NCBI RefSeq assembly: GCF_051859565.1
Contig: NZ_JBHYFK010000001.1
Coordinates: 434,001-498,000, forward strand
Length of the DNA: 64,000 bases
Reading direction: 5' to 3'
Origin: Glycocaulis sp051859565
GTDB taxonomy: Bacteria; Pseudomonadota; Alphaproteobacteria; Caulobacterales; Maricaulaceae
The position numbers and the translations under genes were made by a program. The notes under the pieces were generated by a model. The model made no database searches. It was not told the DNA's origin and was given only the letters and a program-made list of their open reading frames with translations. Position 1 is the first letter of the stretch; every line of letters starts with the position of its first letter. This document shows positions 60,612 to 64,000 of this stretch, one piece after another.

Positions 60612-61247
60612 ATGAGTGATATTGTTGTTTCCGTTGAGGTGCGTGAGCGCACCGGCACTGGTGGCGCCCGTGAAGCGCGCCGCTCCGGCCTGGTTCCCGG
60701 TGTCCTTTACGGTGGTACCCGCGGCGCTGTGTCGATCAGCGTAAAGCGCAACGAGCTGGTGAAAGCCATCAATACCGGCAAGCTGATTGCCCAGATGGTC
60801 GACCTCGAGCACAAGGGCGAGCGCCAGCCGGTGATCGCGCGCGACATCCAGTTCCATCCCGTTACTGACGAGCCGGTCCATATCGATTTCTACCGTGTGG
60901 AAGAAAACTCCGTCATCACGCTGAACGTGCCGGTGCACTTCATCAATGATGAGAAAGCTCCGGGCATCAAGCGCGGCGGCGTTCTCAACATCGTGCGCCA
61001 CGACATCGAAGTGCGCTGCAAGGCGGGCAATATTCCCAGCGAGATCGTGGTCGACCTTTCCGGCTATGACATTGGCGATTCCATCCACATCTCCAGCGTT
61101 ACGCTGCCTGAGGGTGTGAAGCCGGTGATCACCAATCGCGACTTCACCATCGCGACGCTGCAAGGCTCGCGCGCTGTCATTGAAGACGGTGTCGAAGGCG
61201 AAGATGCCGATACGGGCGCTGATGAGGACGAGGGCGACGAGGACTAG
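60612..61247 (+). CDS. rplY: Ribosomal protein bL25, CTC form
   Basis: This is a 5S rRNA-binding protein of the large subunit, in the long general-stress (Ctc/TL5) form of 211 residues. The N-terminal L25 domain (about 1-95) is followed by a beta-rich C-terminal domain and a very acidic tail (DADTGADEDEGDED). It is followed by a terminator and pth, the usual order. Confidence 0.95.
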   Translation: MSDIVVSVEVRERTGTGGAREARRSGLVPGVLYGGTRGAVSISVKRNELVKAINTGKLIAQMVDLEHKGERQPVIARDIQFHPVTDEPVHIDFYRVEENSVITLNVPVHFINDEKAPGIKRGGVLNIVRHDIEVRCKAGNIPSEIVVDLSGYDIGDSIHISSVTLPEGVKPVITNRDFTIATLQGSRAVIEDGVEGEDADTGADEDEGDED

Positions 61248-61296
61248 TCGCCTTTGCGCTGGCCGCTGCGTGCGGCCGGGCGTCTTATACTTTTTG

Positions 61297-61332
61297 AAAA
61301 GGCGGCGCGGGATGACCTGCAGCCGCCTTTTT
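61297..61332 (+). terminator. Intrinsic terminator after rplY
   Basis: Arms AAAAGGCGGC (61297-61306) and GCCGCCTTTT (61322-61331) enclose a 15-base loop, and the T run continues the right arm. It lies 49 bases after the rplY stop and before pth. Confidence 0.8.
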
Positions 61333-61373
61333 CATGACCGGCCCGTGCCGGACAGGCTCGCAAGGGGCATGAC

Positions 61374-61973
61374 ATGCTGATCATTGCCGGTCTGGGCAAT
61401 CCCGAAAGCAAATATCTGAAAAACCGCCATAATGCGGGCTTCATGACGCTTGACGGAATTGCGTCCACGCACGGCTTCGGGCCGTGGCGGGAAAAGTTTC
61501 AGGCTGCGATCAGCGAAGGCCTGGTCCAGACGATTGCCGGGCCGAAAAAGACCCTGCTGATGAAGCCTCTGACTTATTATAACAATTCCGGCCTCGCCGT
61601 GCGCGCGGCAGCCGATTTCTACCGCGTCGGCCCGGAGGCGGTGACGGTCTTCCATGATGAGCTGGACCTGGCACCGGGCAAGTTCCGCCTGAAGGCTGGC
61701 GGCGGGCATGGTGGCAATAATGGCATCCGCTCGATTGCCTCCCATATCGGCCCGGATTTCCGGCGTGGGCGCATCGGCATTGGCCATCCCGGTGACAAGA
61801 ACATGGTCACCAATTATGTGCTCTCCGATTTTCCAAAAGCCGATGCCGTCTGGTTCGACGCGCTGACCGACGCCGTCGCCCGCAGCTTCCCGCTGTTGGC
61901 AGGCGGAGAGTTTGATGCCTTCCAGACCCGCGTCACCCATCTTGCCCCCGCTCCGGGCGCCGCGGACGAGTAA
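61374..61973 (+). CDS. pth: Peptidyl-tRNA hydrolase
   Basis: Pth recycles tRNA from stalled peptidyl-tRNA. It has 199 residues with N-terminal GLGNPESKYLKNRHNAGF (catalytic H19), LLMKPLTYYNNSG, D95 in VFHDELDL and KAGGGHGGNNGIRSI. The start MLIIAGLGNP is standard. The next genes (secreted protein, vapBC) separate it from ychF. Confidence 0.96.
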   Translation: MLIIAGLGNPESKYLKNRHNAGFMTLDGIASTHGFGPWREKFQAAISEGLVQTIAGPKKTLLMKPLTYYNNSGLAVRAAADFYRVGPEAVTVFHDELDLAPGKFRLKAGGGHGGNNGIRSIASHIGPDFRRGRIGIGHPGDKNMVTNYVLSDFPKADAVWFDALTDAVARSFPLLAGGEFDAFQTRVTHLAPAPGAADE

Positions 61974-62013
61974 CACGCTTTGTCGCGCGCCTTCGCGGCG
62001 CTAGACTGCGCCC

Positions 62014-62589
62014 ATGAGCCTTGCTGCGATCATCCTCGCCCTCACGCTTCAACCCGCGCCGGCCGTGGAGCCGGGCGCCGTGCCCGAACGGGCGCTGCCC
62101 TATATCCATGAGGCGGGAGGTTTCGCCCTTACCCTGCCTGCAGGCTGGCGGTATCTGCCGCTGGAGGATGGATCAGGCATCGCATTGCTCCACGAGGGGC
62201 TGGACGCCCGCATTGAGGCCTTCGCGGTGGCGGTGGAGCCATCCGGTGTGCCGGGCCTGCCCGATGACACGCTTGATGCGCTGATCCTGCGTCTCGATGG
62301 GCCGGGATTCCGGCGCGGCGCCCATGTCCGTGTGCCGCTGGTGGTGACAGGAGCAACCGCCTCCGACCGCCAACAGGCTGGTGATGTGGAAGCCCTCTCC
62401 TATATGGGCGGTGATGCAGGCCGGCGCTGGACGGGTGTCGCCACCACGCGCTGCGGCGCCGACATCATGCTGACGCTGGAGGCGGAGGCGGAGGCTTTTC
62501 AGGCAGTGCAGCCGGTCTTCGACGGCGTTCGCGCCAGCTGGGGGCTTCTTCTAGCTGGCGGAGACGAGTTTCCCTGCGGCGGGCGTTAG
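62014..62589 (+). CDS. Hypothetical secreted protein
   Basis: I do not recognise this 191-residue protein. It starts with a short hydrophobic segment (MSLAAIILALTL) followed by Pro/Ala-rich sequence, so export is likely. The body contains GFALTLPAGWRYLPLEDG, a pattern often seen at the start of stress-response or PsbP-like beta domains. Two cysteines (TRCGADIM and EFPCGGR at the end) might pair. No function can be assigned. Confidence 0.65.
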   Translation: MSLAAIILALTLQPAPAVEPGAVPERALPYIHEAGGFALTLPAGWRYLPLEDGSGIALLHEGLDARIEAFAVAVEPSGVPGLPDDTLDALILRLDGPGFRRGAHVRVPLVVTGATASDRQQAGDVEALSYMGGDAGRRWTGVATTRCGADIMLTLEAEAEAFQAVQPVFDGVRASWGLLLAGGDEFPCGGR

Positions 62590-62596
62590 GCTGGCC

Positions 62597-62626
62597 AGGC
62601 AACCTGATATGAGATATAGGTTGCCT
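62597..62626. promoter_or_regulatory. Palindromic operator of vapBC
   Basis: Exact arms AGGCAACCT (62597-62605) and AGGTTGCCT (62618-62626), plus inner ATAT repeats (62607-62610 and 62614-62617) around GAG. The dyad ends one base before the vapB start, so it covers the promoter -10 or start and any ribosome site. VapB antitoxins bind such dyads to repress their own operon. Confidence 0.75.
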
Positions 62627-62627
62627 C

Positions 62628-62879
62628 ATGACGCTGAGCATCAAGGATCCCCAAACCGATGCCCTGGCCCGCAAGCTCGCCGAGCTTAAAGGCCAGACGA
62701 TCACCGATGCCGTGCGGGCTGCGCTGGAGGCTGAGATCGCGCGCGCCGAGAGGGGCGAGACAGCCCGTCAGGACCGCATCCGGGCACTGGTGGAGCGCGT
62801 CGCGGCCGGGATGGAGGGCAGCGGTCACTCGCTGGATCATGGCGACCTCCTCTATGACGAGATCGGCCTGCCGAAATGA
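62628..62879 (+). CDS. vapB: VapB-type antitoxin (PSK operon transcription factor family)
   Basis: This is an 83-residue antitoxin. The N-terminal ribbon-helix-helix-like DNA-binding part (LSIKDPQTDALARKLAELKG, TITDAVRAALE) resembles the Rv0623/PSK family. The C-terminal part (GDLLYDEIGLPK) should wrap the toxin. Its start overlaps the end of a perfect palindrome, and its stop overlaps the vapC start (ATGA). The ribosome site is poor, so the mRNA may be leaderless. Confidence 0.88.
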   Translation: MTLSIKDPQTDALARKLAELKGQTITDAVRAALEAEIARAERGETARQDRIRALVERVAAGMEGSGHSLDHGDLLYDEIGLPK

Positions 62880-63265
62880 TCGTGGACGCTTCCGCGATCC
62901 TCGCCATTGTCCTGCGCGAGCCTGAGGGGCCTCAATTCCTCGACCAGATCATCGCTGAGCCAAGACCAAAAATGTCCGTCATCAACTGGATGGAAGTCGC
63001 CATCCGGGTGGAGCGTCAGGGCGTGCCTGACAGCGTGGTGGCATTCGACAGCCTTGTGGAGGAGCTGGGCCTTGAGCTGATCCCGGCTAACGCCGAACAG
63101 GGCCTGATCGCCCGCCAAGCCTACCGGCTCTACGGAAAAGGGTCAGGTCATCCTGCCCAGCTCAATCTGGGTGACTGCTTCGCCTATGCGCTGGCGGCCA
63201 GCACCGGCGAACCTTTATTGTTCAAGGGCGGGGATTTCGCGCACACAGACGTGATGCGCGCCTGA
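62876..63265 (+). CDS. vapC: VapC-type PIN-domain ribonuclease toxin
   Basis: This is a 129-residue PIN-domain toxin. Acidic metal-binding residues are D4 (MIVDASAILAI), E40 (NWMEV), D100 (LNLGDCFAYA) and D120 (FKGGDF). VapC toxins cleave tRNA or rRNA to stop growth. All catalytic residues are present, so it is probably active. Coupled to vapB by a four-base overlap. Confidence 0.92.
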   Translation: MIVDASAILAIVLREPEGPQFLDQIIAEPRPKMSVINWMEVAIRVERQGVPDSVVAFDSLVEELGLELIPANAEQGLIARQAYRLYGKGSGHPAQLNLGDCFAYALAASTGEPLLFKGGDFAHTDVMRA

Positions 63266-63350
63266 CAACATCCGCTCCATTGACGCTTGCCCCCCACGCG
63301 TCTAACCCCACGCCAGCTTTGTGAAACCTTATATCTGACAGGGGCCATCC

Positions 63351-64000
63351 ATGGGCTTCAAATGCGGTATTGTCGGCCTGCCTAACGTAGGCAAATCGAC
63401 GCTTTTCAACGCGCTCACCCAGACCGCCGCCGCGCAGGCGGCGAACTATCCATTCTGCACGATCGAGCCCAATGTCGGCGATGTCGCGGTGCCTGAGCCG
63501 CGCCTTGAAAAGCTCGCCAGCATTGCCGGTTCGGCCAATATCATTCCGGCGCGGATGAGCTTTGTGGATATTGCAGGCTTGGTGAAAGGCGCCAGTCAGG
63601 GCGAGGGCCTTGGCAACCAGTTTCTCGCCAATATCCGCGAGGTGGACGCCGTCGTTTACGTGCTGCGCTGCTTTGTCGATGATGATGTGACCCACGTGGC
63701 TGGCAAGGTCGATCCGCTGGCTGATTTCGAGACCGTCGAGACCGAGCTGATGCTCGCCGACATGGAAAGCCTCGAAAAGCGCCGCGCCAACGTGGAAAAG
63801 AAGGCCAAGTCCGGCGATAAGGACGCCAAGGCACAAGTGGCGCTTATCGACCTGGCGCTGGACAAGCTGCGCGAGGGCCAGCCAGCCCGCTTTGCCGAGG
63901 TGCCTGACGATCAGCGCCGCGAATGGCGCATGCTCCAGCTTCTCACGTCCAAGCCCGTGCTCTTCATCGCCAATGTGGATGAGGAGAGCGCGGCCACCGG
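63351..64000 (+). CDS. ychF: Redox-regulated ATPase YchF (OLA1), N-terminal part
   Basis: This is an Obg-family P-loop NTPase that prefers ATP. The first 216 residues are in the window. Visible are GLPNVGKST (9-17), SFVDIAGLVKGASQGEGLGN (switch II region), and a coiled-coil region that starts at ETELMLADMESLEKR. The nucleotide-specificity loop reads FIANVDE (NVDE/NxxE type), as in YchF rather than true GTPases. The window edge cuts it. Confidence 0.96.
   Translation, partial: MGFKCGIVGLPNVGKSTLFNALTQTAAAQAANYPFCTIEPNVGDVAVPEPRLEKLASIAGSANIIPARMSFVDIAGLVKGASQGEGLGNQFLANIREVDAVVYVLRCFVDDDVTHVAGKVDPLADFETVETELMLADMESLEKRRANVEKKAKSGDKDAKAQVALIDLALDKLREGQPARFAEVPDDQRREWRMLQLLTSKPVLFIANVDEESAAT

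Overview
The window is 64 kb of dense, high-GC bacterial chromosome. Gene content points to an alphaproteobacterium, most likely of the Caulobacterales/Maricaulales/Hyphomonadaceae type. The support is a bc1 operon petABC, an UrcA-family protein, DUF2125, a DUF4175 (TIGR02302) protein, a DUF3426 zinc-ribbon protein, PduO next to an EtfBA module, a MoxR/DUF58/DUF4159 cluster, and a possible CtrA-type site. The genus is inference. There is no prophage, insertion sequence, CRISPR array, rRNA or recognisable tRNA. Both ends cut genes: hisC on the left and ychF on the right.

Layout. (1) 1-10.2 kb: hisC end, then a leftward envelope operon ftsE-ftsX-ydcF-plsC-DUF2125, a DUF3426 zinc-ribbon gene, a DUF4175 membrane protein, a small lipoprotein, argH and a divergent tlpA. 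(2) 10.2-19.8 kb: a REP pair, a basic conserved hypothetical, an NTF2-like secreted protein, etfBA, yceI, PduO cobalamin adenosyltransferase, a serine hydrolase, a HIG1-like membrane protein, a TetR regulator with a candidate operator, an EamA transporter, gluQ and an esterase. (3) 20-33 kb: HNH nuclease, MscS channel, a leftward MoxR-DUF58-DUF4159-VWA operon and a divergent operon DUF1285-nudL-DUF6111-cca-unknown 500-residue membrane-anchored protein. (4) 33-44.7 kb: REP pair, hemF, a TPR sulfotransferase, petABC, GrpB, mtnP, urcA, apt, a small orphan, an S10 peptidase and rlmJ. (5) 44.8-51.9 kb: hydrolase, Bcr/CflA-type MFS, a pterin group (FolM-like SDR, PTPS-like, folB), uvrC and pgsA. (6) 52-55.5 kb: a soluble globin-coupled chemoreceptor and an OmpR/EnvZ-type two-component pair resembling PetR/PetP. 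(7) 55.5-64 kb: proC, YbjN-like, UbiK, lgt, MidA-like, prs, rplY, pth, a vapBC pair with a clear palindromic operator, and ychF.

Functional links. mtnP releases adenine, which apt salvages with PRPP made by prs. hemF supplies haem to a region coding the bc1 complex. ftsEX, lgt, plsC and the small lipoprotein are envelope functions. The points most worth a second look are a one-base frameshift at the start of the DUF2125 gene, a PTPS-like enzyme without its catalytic cysteine beside FolM- and FolB-like genes, an AT-rich island with a perfect DnaA box, an uncharacterised membrane AAA+/VWA operon, the vapBC operator, and a cytosolic oxygen-sensor-type chemoreceptor with a CtrA-like site in its leader. 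Most of the window is ordinary core genome, and I did not find a clearly new multi-gene system.
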